A stretch of 64,000 nt of DNA from Nitzschia sp. DOCU1 (GCA_951394045.1 OX595985.1:5084001-5148000); one strand, 5' to 3'; positions 45,394 through 55,842 are shown, counted from the stretch's first letter. Made by a program: numbers and translations. The notes: generated by a model from the sequence alone, not told the origin.

Positions 45394-45727
45394 AATTCAG
45401 TCCCGTTGCCGCCGCTTCCGCTTCCGCTTCCGCCGCTTCCGCCGCTTCCGCGCCCATTTATTTTGTTGACGCGTGGAAGGTACGCACGGCCTTGTGCGCT
45501 CTAAAAACCCGCATGCTGGGTACGTCCTTCGGACATTTTATTAATTCAGTCCCGTTGCCGCTTCCGCCGCTTCCGCTTCCGCCGCTTCCGCTTCCGCCGC
45601 TTCCGCCGCTTCCGCCGCTTCCGCCGCTTCCGCTTCCGCGCCCATTTATTTTGTTGACGCGTGGAAGGTACGCATGGCCTTGTGCGCTCTAAAAACCCGC
45701 ATGCTGGGTACGTCCTTCGGACATTTT
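45394..45727 (+). repeat. Duplicated GCTTCC/GCCGCT minisatellite block
   Basis: Two tandem copies of a unit that starts attcagtcccgttgcc, contains a run of CTTCCG/CCG hexamers and ends gtccttcggacatttta. The hexamer run is longer in the second copy. It lies 100-430 bp upstream of the next gene, where a promoter would be. Confidence 0.8.
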
Positions 45728-45825
45728 ATAATTCGTTCTACTACATCAGATCCGCCCCAGGCGTTTTTGTCCCCCGCTCCTGTTGTTGTTTTCTCTTTCG
45801 CACTCAGAAACTACCCAATATCGTC

Positions 45826-47109
45826 ATGACTGTGTCACTGCTGAAACCATCGTTGTCACGACGGGTGGGGTTCTTGAATAAAGAATCCCAAGGAGCCTCC
45901 ATAAGAAGTGCTGGTAGGGGCTTCCAAAGACTGCTTATATTGCTGGTAGTGACTGGAGTAGCCATGATAATAACCTCAGGGACATTTAAGACGGCCTCTG
46001 TATCGCAGTTGCCCGTTTATAACAAGTTGTCGGAACTCTTTGAGGTGCACTTTCCGCAGTGTGCCATGTCGAAACAAATGCCATCAGTTACGCTAGCCGA
46101 TGAGGACTGGATGTCGTGGTTACATGCCTCGGAGGAAATCCGATACATTGAAGCGCTAAAGCCTCCTCGCTATGATTACAGCTGTTTTAATTTGAAGCCT
46201 CGATATAATTGTGCCGTTCCACAAGCAGCAGCAGCAGCCTCGGACTATCAAATGATTTGGAGAAAGTCCAATCATGATCAAATTTGTGATTTGAATCAAC
46301 TGGTAGAATTTGTCGGTGGTCCTGCCGGCTTGTATGCACAACGCCGTAACAAACGGCCAATTCAGATTCTACTCCAAGGCAATTCTTATCTAAGACAAGT
46401 CTGGGAAGCTCTGGTCTGTGGGTTTCATCATCAAATTACCAATTTGACATTAGTGCTTGGGGGTCCTGGGACATCCTTGGCGTACTGGGAGGCCCGGAAC
46501 GACAAGCTTGTCACTCCTCAGGAACTAGGAACCTTTGTGCCCAATCAGCAACACGCACAACAAGAATGTCATGGTGCGCATCCAATGGAGAAATTTTACT
46601 GGAACACGGGACATGCCGACTATGCCAAGCGGTTTCCCACAGGCACAGGCAATGTCAGTCTTCCAAGCGATAATTCCTATTGCACGGACAACATGGCCAT
46701 GGTCGAATTTGGAAACGTGCAATTTTTCTTCATTTTTTGCCACTTTCGCTATAACAATGAAGCTTTGGTAGAAGCTTACCAAAGGTTGGGAATATCGCAG
46801 AAGAAATCGTCCACGCAACAAGACATACCAGAATATCATGTGGATACCTTGGTTTATTTGAACAGTCTCGGGTCTAAAATGCATAATTTGACGGCTCACA
46901 AAACCTTGTCGTTAGAGGGATTGTTGCCATTACTGGTCCAAACGCAAAACAAGAGCCTAGGACACTACTTTGGGGCCAACAATCCGTGGATTACAAATCC
47001 ACCTGATCACCATCCTTGCATGCCTGGCATTCCGGATGATGAAGCCAATGTGCTGATGTTGTTTTTGCTTTGGCAAGAATTTCTTGAACAACAAGAAGCA
47101 AGGACGTAG
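45826..47109 (+). CDS. Type II membrane protein, TBL/PC-esterase-like (SGNH)
   Basis: 427 codons from ATG 45826 (MTVSLLKPSLSRR). A basic N-terminus is followed by one membrane segment (residues about 35-51, LLILLVVTGVAMIIT), so the rest would face the Golgi or ER lumen. Features recall the TBL/PC-esterase family: a Cys-bearing region (CFNLKPRYNC...WRKSNHDQICDLNQLV), LLQGNSYLRQVWEALVCGF near residue 183 in the place of the GDS box (Ser187 as nucleophile, Asn for Asp), and PDHHPCMPGIPDDEAN near 393, resembling the DxxH box. TBL proteins acetylate cell-wall polysaccharides; the substrate here is unknown. No introns are seen. It is intact and surrounded by TEs. Family assignment is moderate, reality of the gene high. 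Confidence 0.65.
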   Translation: MTVSLLKPSLSRRVGFLNKESQGASIRSAGRGFQRLLILLVVTGVAMIITSGTFKTASVSQLPVYNKLSELFEVHFPQCAMSKQMPSVTLADEDWMSWLHASEEIRYIEALKPPRYDYSCFNLKPRYNCAVPQAAAAASDYQMIWRKSNHDQICDLNQLVEFVGGPAGLYAQRRNKRPIQILLQGNSYLRQVWEALVCGFHHQITNLTLVLGGPGTSLAYWEARNDKLVTPQELGTFVPNQQHAQQECHGAHPMEKFYWNTGHADYAKRFPTGTGNVSLPSDNSYCTDNMAMVEFGNVQFFFIFCHFRYNNEALVEAYQRLGISQKKSSTQQDIPEYHVDTLVYLNSLGSKMHNLTAHKTLSLEGLLPLLVQTQNKSLGHYFGANNPWITNPPDHHPCMPGIPDDEANVLMLFLLWQEFLEQQEART

Positions 47110-47880
47110 AAAAGGTTTGGGACGCTGGTACGCCTTCTTTCAAAAAGTTGCCGCTAGGTTGTGGCCAATAGCGTCACCGGTCGTCCATCCAATGCTCAAC
47201 TTCAAATGCCGCTCTTGCCCGTTCTTGTATCATTGATAGGCAGGCCGCAAACTGAAGCTGACCTAGGAAGATGCCCCACCCGAAACATGAGACCGATGCC
47301 ATTTGCCCGGAGCCCGGGAAAAGGACTATGGTCCGGCCACTTCGGGATGCTTAGGAATAGACACAACAGCAAACCAACAACTTCTCCTCTACTTTTAACG
47401 TCAACAACTCCACTAATGACAACAATTGCGATTAATAGGTACGGTGTATGGATACTACGCCTATCTTTAATGCTTGATTTGCTTTGATGCTTTGATTTTC
47501 GTAAGGATATCATGCCCCTGCACTACGCTAGCGATGAATGTAAAAGTAGGTGAAGGTAAAATAATGAATCTAGTACAAAAGTTGATCTATCTCGCCTTCT
47601 AGCGACATGGATCTTTCGAAAGATATCGGATCGAGGCTCCACCTCAGGAGCAACGAATCCAGGAGGAGTATTCGGTTCGTGCAGAAAATATTCATCAGAA
47701 AATGCACAACCTATGGGCCCATGGGCTTTTGGAGTATTGATTGGCCACTACCTTTTGCTTCTGCTCGGTTACAAGTACAATGTTAGCACAGGGATACGAA
47801 GAGCAGGTGACATAGATTTTGGACACTCACATCTGTATGTCATTGATGAGATCCAGTTGTTGATCCGATCAATCTACAAC
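47110..47880. other. Intergenic, no recognised gene
   Basis: A plus-strand frame is open from about 47556 to 47899 (GGVFGSCRKYSSENAQPMGPWAFGVLIGHYLL in part), with a hydrophobic centre, but it runs into the gypsy LTR fragment and has no known relatives that I can name. Confidence 0.3.
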
Positions 47881-48024
47881 ATCCCAGGGGTGACGAAATA
47901 AAGAGATAAAGATGATGATAATTGTGAGACCTATGTTACTTCTATTAGATTGACTTCCAACAACAAGATTGACGAGACAAAAGATTTTCGTCTTTCAAAT
48001 ATTTGCGACCGATCGTTCATTTTT
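47881..48024 (-). mobile_element. Gypsy I-family LTR fragment
   Basis: Matches 5768-5914 (gtgacgataaagaaataaagacgatgat and following) with scattered differences. It is cut at both ends. Confidence 0.75.
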
Positions 48025-48345
48025 TGCGAGCCGCCTCCATTTCTTCCGGCAGCTCGCTCTAGGAACCGTTACGAGTCTATTGTCTGTCTGTTGGCAATTG
48101 ACTACTAGTAACCGCGGAGAGAACGGACGGCGAAGGGACCGGGGAACCCGGATCGAATTTCCAACTACCCTTCTACCGACCTACTAAAAGGAAGAAAGGT
48201 AGGAGAAGAAAAGTACGATACTACGTGTTGAACGACAACAGCCATAAACTTTTTCTTCTTGCTATCGACAGCAAGAACTGAGAAGAGAGGCTTGCTTTCA
48301 AGCTGACCCTAGCAGAGAGATAGTTTAGGATTGATTAACCTAGCA

Positions 48346-48850
48346 ATGGTCCGTTTTGCTGAAGCCGCTGCCTCGCTAGCCGAGGCTCCCGCCACTTACC
48401 ATTCCCTCTACGAGAGCGTCGACTGGCGTCATGCTCGTTTTGGGGAGCAAGCCGAAGTGTACAAGTTGTTCGCGACCGCGGACGAGACTACTTGGAAGTC
48501 CGGCGCCGCCTTGTACGATGAGGTCAAGCGAACTTGGGACGAGATGCCGCACGTGTACGTCTCCGTCTCGAAGGACACCGCACCCGTCGTGTTCTATCAC
48601 CGACGCCATGGTCTTCCCCCAAGCACTTGGAAATCCAAACGCACGCGAATGGCATGACAAGGTCGTCATGTTCAAGATGGACGTCGTCGGAGCACAATCT
48701 CCCCAAGCCGTGTACTTGCCAGCGAAGATCTTCGATGTTCTCCCCGGTGACGTTAAGGTCCACCCGTGGGCAAACTACGCCTTTGATCAGGGTGGCAATA
48801 ATACAAACAATAACAACCGCGTCTCCTGGGCCGGAGTTGGCAACCATTGA
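48346..48850 (+). pseudogene. Gypsy II gag remnant
   Basis: ATG 48346 (MVRFAEAAASLAEAP). A frameshift near 48630-48645 moves the reading to another frame (REWHDKVVMFKMDVVGAQSPQ) that ends at 48850. The total is only about 165 codons without a zinc knuckle, far shorter than a normal gag, so the C-terminal part is deleted. Confidence 0.6.
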
Positions 48851-48952
48851 CGGGGTGCGCCAACCCAGTGTGACGTTCAGGTTGAAGCCGAACTAGACGA
48901 ACTATTATGTGAAACAGTTGGCTCTAATTCGCGTTCTTTCGAATCGCACTGG

Positions 48953-51364
48953 ATGGCAGGCGCTTTTTCCACTCACTCTTATCAACAGGAACGGGCAACG
49001 GAACAGCAGTACGTTCCTACTCACACACCTGTACCTATGACGTTTCTTGTGGCCAAGACAGTCAACCGGCATACTTCTATGAGGCTTCTGAAGGTTCTTT
49101 TAGATTCCGGAGGCTCAGCTACTATGGCCCATGAACGGATACTGCCTCGTGGCTGTGCCCCTACTTTGGTTGACAATCCTATCACTTCCACTACTATTGC
49201 CGGGACGTTTACGTCCAAACGCAGTGTTTGCTTGCGCGACCTTGTTCTTCCCGAATTCGATAGGAACAAGAAGATTGATTACCAGGGAGCATATGTGTTT
49301 GGCGGAGAATGTCGCTACGATTTGATACTTGGACGAGACTTCCTGTCCAAAGTAGGAATGAAGTTTGACTTTTCCAAGAACACCATCACCTGGGATGATG
49401 TTGAAGTCGCAATCCGCAGTGCAGACGGAGAACTACATGATCGGGTACTGGATAGTACTGACGAGGCTTATGAATGCACAGAACTGGAGGACAAGCTGGA
49501 CACCTTTTCTTCCACTATTCTTGACGCTAAGTATGAAAGCCATACGCCCGATGAAGTTGCAGACAAACAAGTACATCTCACCCCTGCTCAGCGCAGTGAT
49601 ATCAAGCGACTCGTCACAAAGTACAACAAACTGTTTTCAGGAGAATTGCGGAAGTATCCGCACCGTACCTTTTCTCTGGAAATCGACCCGCAAGCGCAGC
49701 CAATACACGCTCGACCGTTCACTGTGCCGCGAGCACATGAGGACGTGTTTAAGAAAGAACTAGAGCATCTTTGTGAGATTGGAGTCCTTTGCCCCGTCGG
49801 AGCAACCGAATGGGCTTCTCCTACATTTATCATTCCGAAGAAAGATGGTCGCGTGCGCTGGGTTTCCGATTTCCGGGAATTGAACAAGGTTATCAAGCGC
49901 CGCGTCTATCCGCTACCAAGGATCAATGAAGTTCTGAAGCGTCGTTCCGGCTACGAGTTCTTTTCGAAACTTGACATTTCTATGATGTTCTACACTTTAG
50001 AACTCGACGACGCGAGCAAGGACCTATGTACTATTGCCACTCCGTACGGCAAGTTTCAGTATTGTTGTTTGCCTATGGGAGTCAAGTGTTCTCCAGACAT
50101 GGCGCAAGAGACAATGGAGGCTGTACTACGTGGTATTGATTGCGAAGTGTACATTGATGATATTGGGGCGTTCTCCAACGACTGGGATTCGCACGTCGCT
50201 CTTCTAGACAAGATTCTACAGCGGCTAGAAGACAATGGATTCATGGTAAATCCATTGAAGTGTGAATGGGGCGTAAAAGAGACCGACTGGCTGGGCTATT
50301 GGCTAACACCTGTGGGCCTTAAGCCCTGGCAGAAGAAAGTCGATGCTATTCTGAAGATGAATGCGCCTCAGAACATCAAGCAACTCCGTAGCTTCATTGG
50401 CGCCGTCAATTACTACCGCGATCTGTGGCCGCGTCGTGCCCATGTTCTCAAGCCCTTGACTGCTCTGACTGGAAAGGGCCAGTTCATATGGACTGATGTA
50501 CATCAGCGTGCATTTGAGGAAATGAAAGCGGTAATGGCAGCTGATGTTCTCATGCGGTACCCAGATCATAACAGGCCTTTCGAAATCTATACGGATGCCA
50601 GCGATTATCAGATTGGCGCATGCATTATGCAGGATGGTCAGCCCGTTGCGTACTACTCAAAAAAGCTGACTCCTGCACAGGTTAATTATACCACTATGGA
50701 AAAAGAACTGCTCGCTATTGTTATGACACTAACAGAATTTCGCTCGACCCTTCTCGGCGCAGTTATTCATGTTTACACAGATCACAAAAACCTTACCTAC
50801 AGAACGCTAACGAACCAACGCGTTCTTCGTTGGCGCCTGTTCCTGGAAGACTATGATATTAACTATCATTACCTTGAAGGCAAGAACAATGTGCTTGGCG
50901 ACGCCTTCTCCCGGCTTCCTCGTATGGACGCGATTTCAGAGGGGGAGAGTGCGGCGCCGGCACCGGGATTGGAGGAGTCGCTGTTCTCTTCCATCATTGA
51001 TAGTCCTGATCTGTTGGACTGCTTTCTCAATTTGCCTGCGCCACAACAAATGCACAATCCTATTGAAATCGCGTGGATACAGGAAAATCAATTTGAAGAT
51101 GCCGAGTTGGAGCAGATGAGACAGCAACATCCGCTGAATTTCCCAGTACGGCACTTCGGCAATCACCCCCTCGTTTGCTATCGACACGACCATTTGGACC
51201 AGAACGAGCTCGGGTGGAAGATCTGCATTCCCACGGCGCTACTACAGAATACAGTGGAGTGGTTCCACCGGATTCTGGGACACGCTGGGTCAACGCGAGT
51301 ATACGACTCCATCCGCACCCGCTTTCATCACCCACAGTTGAAATCAACCATCGAAGCGTTCTAA
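48953..51364 (+). CDS. Gypsy II protease, RT, RNase H, start of integrase
   Basis: An 803-codon open frame. Protease with LLDSGGSATM near residue 50 and DLILGRDFL near 124; RT with VRWVSDFRELNKV, KLDISMMFYTLEL, LPMGVKCSPD and catalytic YIDD; RNase H with IYTDASDYQIGA, MEKELLAIV and TDHKNL; integrase zinc region beginning HRILGHAGSTRVYDSIRTRFHHP. The frame stops at STIEAF (51362-51364), where the two Cys of the zinc finger and the first catalytic Asp should follow. The enzyme part is intact, but the element has no working gag or integrase. Confidence 0.85.
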   Translation: MAGAFSTHSYQQERATEQQYVPTHTPVPMTFLVAKTVNRHTSMRLLKVLLDSGGSATMAHERILPRGCAPTLVDNPITSTTIAGTFTSKRSVCLRDLVLPEFDRNKKIDYQGAYVFGGECRYDLILGRDFLSKVGMKFDFSKNTITWDDVEVAIRSADGELHDRVLDSTDEAYECTELEDKLDTFSSTILDAKYESHTPDEVADKQVHLTPAQRSDIKRLVTKYNKLFSGELRKYPHRTFSLEIDPQAQPIHARPFTVPRAHEDVFKKELEHLCEIGVLCPVGATEWASPTFIIPKKDGRVRWVSDFRELNKVIKRRVYPLPRINEVLKRRSGYEFFSKLDISMMFYTLELDDASKDLCTIATPYGKFQYCCLPMGVKCSPDMAQETMEAVLRGIDCEVYIDDIGAFSNDWDSHVALLDKILQRLEDNGFMVNPLKCEWGVKETDWLGYWLTPVGLKPWQKKVDAILKMNAPQNIKQLRSFIGAVNYYRDLWPRRAHVLKPLTALTGKGQFIWTDVHQRAFEEMKAVMAADVLMRYPDHNRPFEIYTDASDYQIGACIMQDGQPVAYYSKKLTPAQVNYTTMEKELLAIVMTLTEFRSTLLGAVIHVYTDHKNLTYRTLTNQRVLRWRLFLEDYDINYHYLEGKNNVLGDAFSRLPRMDAISEGESAAPAPGLEESLFSSIIDSPDLLDCFLNLPAPQQMHNPIEIAWIQENQFEDAELEQMRQQHPLNFPVRHFGNHPLVCYRHDHLDQNELGWKICIPTALLQNTVEWFHRILGHAGSTRVYDSIRTRFHHPQLKSTIEAF

Positions 51365-51789
51365 ACAACATCGACGTCCAGTTCAAAGCGCTTACTTGCA
51401 TTGACCCTGTTACTAACCTCGTTGAACTCGAGCGAGTCGAAAATGCTACCTCGGCTCATATCGCACAGAAGTTCCAAAATTGTTGGTTGTCGCGTTACCC
51501 TTGGCCTTTCCGCTGCGTCCACGACAACGGTAGCGAGTTCATTGGCTGGGAGTTCCAGCAATTGCTCGAACAGTGCGCTATTGCGGATAGTCCGACGACT
51601 TCTCGCAATCCACAAAGCAACGCCGTCTGCGAACGAATGCATCAAACCGTGGGCAACGTGCTCCGCACCTTGCTCCATGGTGAGAATGTAACGGCAGTGA
51701 CTGCCGCCGCGGTCGTTGACAACGCCTTGGCCACCGCGATGCATGCAACTCGTGCTGCGAATTCCCGGGCTCTCAGCGGGCACTCTCCA
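51365..51789 (+). pseudogene. Gypsy II integrase core fragment
   Basis: In another frame than pol: FKALTCIDPVTNLVELERVE, CVHDNGSEFIG (second Asp) and NAVCERMHQTVGN (Glu). The first Asp and the zinc-finger Cys pair are missing, which implies a deletion of roughly 70 codons at the junction near 51364. The frame ends at LSGHSP where the G repeat begins. Confidence 0.75.
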
Positions 51790-52159
51790 GGGACACCAAC
51801 GAAAATACCGCATGTTGCTAATTTTGGCGATACGGAGCGACAGACAGATCTCACCGCGGTAGGGCCAAGGGGAAAGGGGGCATGCAGGCGCGCAAGACGA
51901 ATTTTCGAGTACCGCAACGGATACAGGAACAGTTTTGGTTGGTCAGTTTGAATGTGTAACGACAACATTTACTTATGGGAAATAATCAATTTAATATATG
52001 CCTTTTGAATTCAGCGAGCACGTCGGTCATTCAACGAATTGCCAGATCACCCCTTAAAGATGAAAGCCTCCCTGGCGACATGGCGGGGGGAATTGGCGGG
52101 AGTCGGGGGGAATTGGCGGGAAATTCCCGCCAATTCCCCCCGACTCCCCCCGACTCCCC
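51790..52159 (+). repeat. G repeat, copy D (with a palindromic E2F-like site)
   Basis: Starts gggacaccaacg inside the gypsy II integrase. It contains TTGGCGGGAA (52113-52122) and TTCCCGCCAA (52124-52133), together a 21-bp palindrome, and a near match at 52093. Unlike copies A-C it is not next to an element Z end. Confidence 0.65.
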
Positions 52160-52369
52160 CAGGGCAGAGTGTATGCGGGTGGCGGGCGGGCGATCTCTGC
52201 GAGCACGGCGAGCTTGGTGCGACAGACGCATCAACGACTTGATGGACTGGCATGCCAGGGACACGATGTGTTGATGACCGCAAAGGATGACTGTTGTCAG
52301 CACAAGTCTTACACCTCTTACTACCATCGCTTCTTTGTCCTCCTTGGACAATAACAACAACCATCTATT
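52160..52369. other. Stretch before the Timeless fragment
   Basis: No recognised gene. It may be the remains of upstream Timeless intron or flanking DNA; the N-terminal Timeless region is not found here. Confidence 0.3.
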
Positions 52370-53045
52370 CGTGGGGATCCAACCACGAAGAAATGGAAGC
52401 TCGCGAAAATGCGCAATATAATCTGCTCATGATGGAGCTACTACACCATTTGCTTAAAAGACGCAGGACCCAGCTGCAGTAGCCCGCTCGCACAAGCCTG
52501 TGGGCAGCAGCGCTACTCAAAGTTCCATTTTGGCAACGAAACTTAAGCAAGAGCAGGCCCAACGCCGGTCTATCGCCAGCGCTCGGCATGGACATTTCGC
52601 AGGGACCTGGGTGGCTAAGAAGCCTGATGGAAACACCTCATTTGTCCCAGCAGCTAAGCATCAGGCATCCACTCATGCTGCGACTTCTGCTAAAAGAAAA
52701 AATCGAAAAGCAGAACCGTTCATCGGATCGGGAAAAGCACTTTTATCTCATTGTCGGAAAATATATACAGAGGATGGCCCAGCCACTCAGCGCGCAAACG
52801 AGAGTCTCCACATTTTCTGTAAGCGATTCATCAAGGATTGCTACGGCCCTGTAATGAAGTCACTGAAGTATGAATTTCGACGAGATTCTCATCGTCTCGA
52901 AGCCGGTGACAAAGTAGTCTTTTTTCGGATCGTATGGTTCTTTTGCCAATGGTGGAGGCTGTCCCGAAACGATCGGAGCCTTGGTCAGCTAATGGAGCCG
53001 CAGTGGGTTTATCCCCGAAGGCAGTATTGCTGTGTGCCCGTGTGA
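52370..53045 (+). pseudogene. Timeless/Tof1-family gene, 5' fragment
   Basis: Two frames joined by a one-base shift near 52455-52460: ARENAQYNLLMMELLHHLLKR, then QDPAAVARS...LKQEQAQRRSIASARHGHFAGTW...KRKNRKAEPF and SLHIFCKRFIKDCYGPVMKSL...FFRIVWFFCQWWR. This matches the Timeless N-terminal domain (RHSRFGG box, then the FCxxFLxxCYNPLM and FF...F helices). Timeless with Tipin holds the replisome together at stalled forks and in S-phase checkpoint signalling. The N-terminal ~250 residues are not present, and the sequence loses similarity after about 52965. The rest of the gene lies at 62327. Confidence 0.65.
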
Positions 53046-53712
53046 GACCCTGAGAAAATCATATTGTCATCCAGATGGAAAAAGTTATATCCGATTATCT
53101 TAGGTAATGATAAAATGGTAATGTTGCGAGTTGGCAACCACTCTCGGAGTTCGCAAATTTTTCTCCAGTAATGAGGATAAGTTTTCTTCGGAAATGTCTT
53201 GTCAAAATACTCTAAAAAAATATACTAAGTTTTTCTATGAGTGTATTCGTGGGATTAAAAGAACATTGCGGTGTGACGTATCCCAGATGTCGCTGTGACG
53301 AACAACAGAGGATCTGGGTGACGTAGTATCCTATTTTCGTTATCCTAACGAAAAATCGAGTCAAGGATGGAATGGGAAGAATGAGATGTAATGAACAATA
53401 GGTGTTGTATGGTATCCTGTTTTCGTTATTTTCACGAAACATCGCATATGTTAGGTAGCTGTTGTTTTGTTAAGGAAGGTGTTGTAGGTTGTGATAATGT
53501 TGTCCAGCGCCAGCAATCAAGAGGGTCGGAATGATATCTCCAAGCTTCTTGACTGGAAGCGCGTTTCGGTGTTCCGTCGTCTGATGTGTTTGGCTGATCG
53601 TCGGGGCACTGTCACAACGTCGCTGCCTTCGTTGCCGCTGAAACGGATCAATCTCACGACGGTCACTTTTGCACCTTTCTTTGACATTGATCGAAAGCAA
53701 AGAGGACCACGA
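53046..53712. other. Unassigned DNA with hairpin motifs
   Basis: No gene. Near 53333 and 53414 are relatives of the TTTTCGTTA...TAACGAAA hairpin found in the tandem repeats to the right. Confidence 0.45.
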
Positions 53713-54453
53713 TGCAGATATTTTTGTTTATGGCCCTTGTCTTGGTGGCACGAGGCGACGCATTTCAAGGATTCCAACTTGACAACAGGTTGGGAACGAC
53801 AACAAGCCTCCCCATGGACCAACAAGATTTCGGAAAAGCTATTCGCTCCTGGTGCTGCCGCGTTTGGTGTGTTGGGTGAAACTCAGTTTTCACCAAATGC
53901 CAACGGCCCAAAGTATTCTTTGATCCTGCAACGTATCGTACGGAGATCAAGAACTTCGGGTGACTTGGGTCTGCATTCTACCAGCTGGCTGTCGCTGGTG
54001 CCGAAGCTATTGAATCGATTGGTGGGCCCATCCTTCCCACTCAGCTGGGGCGTATGGAACCAGACAAGAGGAAGGGAATCGAGTTGAATCCGGCTCTTCC
54101 CGTGGACAAGCGTTCCAATGAAAAAGTGCGCAACGCCTTCAAAAAGGCTGGTTTGACTGGACGTGAAATGACAGCATTACTTGGAGGAGGTCTATTGACT
54201 TTGCAGCAAGGACTGGAGGCAATCTGTTAAGCCTAAGTTTGTCGAACGGGGAAAGATGGGCCGAATGTTGGACTACAAGCGCTTGACCGATGAAGATGTT
54301 AAGGCTGCCCTTTCAGACGAATTCGACGAGGATCACGACGATAGGTGGTACATAGCCGACAGTTTTGGGACCCGCGACGATCGGTTTGGCCAGCGTATTG
54401 TCTTGGCTTCTAGGCAGCTAACAACAGAACCTCCCAGAGCCACGGCTACTTAA
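53713..54453 (+). pseudogene. Class I heme peroxidase-like pseudogene, plastid-type leader
   Basis: Starts at ATG 53713 with a signal peptide (MQIFLFMALVLVARGDA) followed by FQGF, like the ASAF-type junction for diatom plastid import. Pieces in different frames then read FGVLGETQFSPNANGPK, FFDPATYRTEIKNFG-stop-LGSAFYQLAVAGAEAIESIGGP, QLGRME and RNAFKKAGLTGREMTALLGG. These resemble the ascorbate-peroxidase-type segment before the proximal His, but the GAHT box is absent (LGGGLLTLQ). A later piece (MGRMLDYKRLTDEDVKAALSDEFDEDHDD) completes it. Several frameshifts and stops make it dead. Family call is moderate. Confidence 0.5.
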
Positions 54454-54479
54454 ATAAGGCTTTGCTGCTGATACTCTCT

Positions 54480-55140
54480 AGATTTACGCACTACAGCACT
54501 GTTTTTCACGCTCTCCACCCTTGCCATCCAACCTAATACTACAAAGCTTAAAGAAGCCATGCCTTCAATCGGATTTTCGTTATTCTAACGAAAACAGGCC
54601 AGGAAATTTCATACCTACCGTAGGCGCTGATTTACGCACTACAGCACCGTTTTTCACGCTCTCCACCCTTGCCATCCAACCTTATACTACAAAGCTTAAA
54701 GAAGCCATGCCTTCAATCGGATTTTCGTTATTCTAACGAAAACAGGCCAGGAAATTTCATACCTACCCGTAGGCGCTGATTTACGCACTACAGCACCGTT
54801 TTTCACGCTCTCCACCCTTGCCATCCAACCTTATACTACAAAGCTTAAAGAAGCCATGCCTTCAATCGGATTTTCGTTATTCTAACGAAAACAGGCCAGG
54901 AAATTTCATACCTACCCGTAGGCACTGATTTACGCACTACAGCACCGTTATAAGCCTGACGAACCTTGCGTTCTTTACACGCCATCTCCCATTTCAATCG
55001 GATTTTCGTTATTCTAACGAAAACAGGCCAGGAAATTTCATACCTACGTTAGTAGGCACTGATTTACGCACTACAGCACCGTTTTTCACGCTCGCCACCC
55101 TCGCCATCCAACCTACCGGTAGGTAATACTACTGCAGTAT
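54480..55140. repeat. Tandem repeat, ~149-bp units with hairpin
   Basis: Units spaced 148-149 bp (hairpins at 54574, 54722, 54871; a fourth at 55003). Each has gatttacgcactacagcacc, aaagcttaaagaagccatgcc and a 9-bp-stem hairpin TTTTCGTTA/TAACGAAAA with a TTC loop. Confidence 0.85.
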
Positions 55141-55520
55141 ACCGAATATAGTGCGCTATTCCGTACTTCAACCCAATGATATGCCCCTTCTGAGCGAAGA
55201 GCGAAGCATGTCGAACAACAAGTTGAGGTTGACAACTTCAATATAGGGGTATAAGCCTGACGAACCTTACGTTCTTTACACGCCATCTCCCAGTATCATC
55301 ACCTAGACACAGGCCGTAGCGTACTGTAGCCTCCTGCTGGCAAATTACCAGACCTCTTCAAATAAGGAGTGCTTCTAGCAATCGCGAATGCTGTGACTGA
55401 CGAACAGATGTGAGCGTGCGAAGAATGACATGGGGGCGCATGCAGTATAGCGAATATAGTGGGCTACGGAATAGCGCACTAATTCAACAATATGGAATTC
55501 CCCGCACTCTCATACAAGAG
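55141..55520. repeat. Linker between hairpin array and tRNA-like unit, copy 1
   Basis: About 95% the same by eye as 61420-61820 (accggtaggtaatactactgcag onward). No gene is seen. The two copies form, with array and tRNA-like unit, a large direct repeat. Confidence 0.7.
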
Positions 55521-55575
55521 AGCTCCTGTAGCGCAGTGGTACTGCCTACAATACAATCACCTTCTAAGCAAGGTC
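55521..55575 (+). repeat. tRNA-like Pol III unit, copy 1, 5' half
   Basis: A-box-like TAGCGCAGTGGT at 55529-55540. It is split by copia IV after AGGTC; the B-box-like half follows at 60864. Confidence 0.6.
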
Positions 55576-55768
55576 TGTTGATTCCACATGCCACGTCAGG
55601 CATGCCGGCATCCTTTCCAGCAAGCACCGGCCAGTCACAAAGATCCGTTATCTGCCGAGCACGCCAAACTCAAACGGGATTTCCCGCCACATTCAAAACA
55701 CTCGCAATCTACTCATAAATTAGATTGCTCATCATCTCTGTGTCTTTCACTTCCGTCTGACTTTAGCA
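55576..55768 (+). repeat. Copia IV 5' LTR
   Basis: 193 bp. CATAAAT at 55715-55721 could be a TATA-like box or overlap the RNA start. The sequence aattagattgctc (55718-55730) is the exact complement of the primer site just outside the LTR. Confidence 0.9.
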
Positions 55769-55781
55769 GAGCAATCTAATT
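55769..55781 (+). promoter_or_regulatory. Copia IV primer-binding site, self-complementary to LTR
   Basis: gagcaatctaatt abuts the 5' LTR, where a primer site must be, and pairs over 13 bases with 55718-55730 in the LTR. This is the arrangement of self-primed elements such as Tf1, in which the RNA 5' end primes its own minus strand. Confidence 0.6.
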
Positions 55782-55842
55782 CTTCAGACCTGCCGACGTT
55801 GCTGTTACTCCACCAACAGCACTACTTGTCGCAGCTCCTAAG

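Larger units (their letters stand above)
48025..51789 (+). mobile_element. Gypsy II, decayed Ty3/gypsy element
   Basis: A plus-strand element: leader 48025-48345, a shortened gag, a long protease-RT-RNase H frame, and an integrase with an internal deletion that is cut at 51789 by the G repeat. No LTR pair was identified; its 3' end is missing. Confidence 0.75.

Noticed and set aside
45394..45700. Pro/Leu-rich ORFs over the hexamer repeats
   Set aside because: Open only because the repeat is a multiple of three; it lies upstream of the real gene start and changes length between copies.
52160..52370. N-terminal exon of Timeless
   Set aside because: None of the frames shows the expected N-terminal Timeless motifs, and the region directly follows a G repeat.
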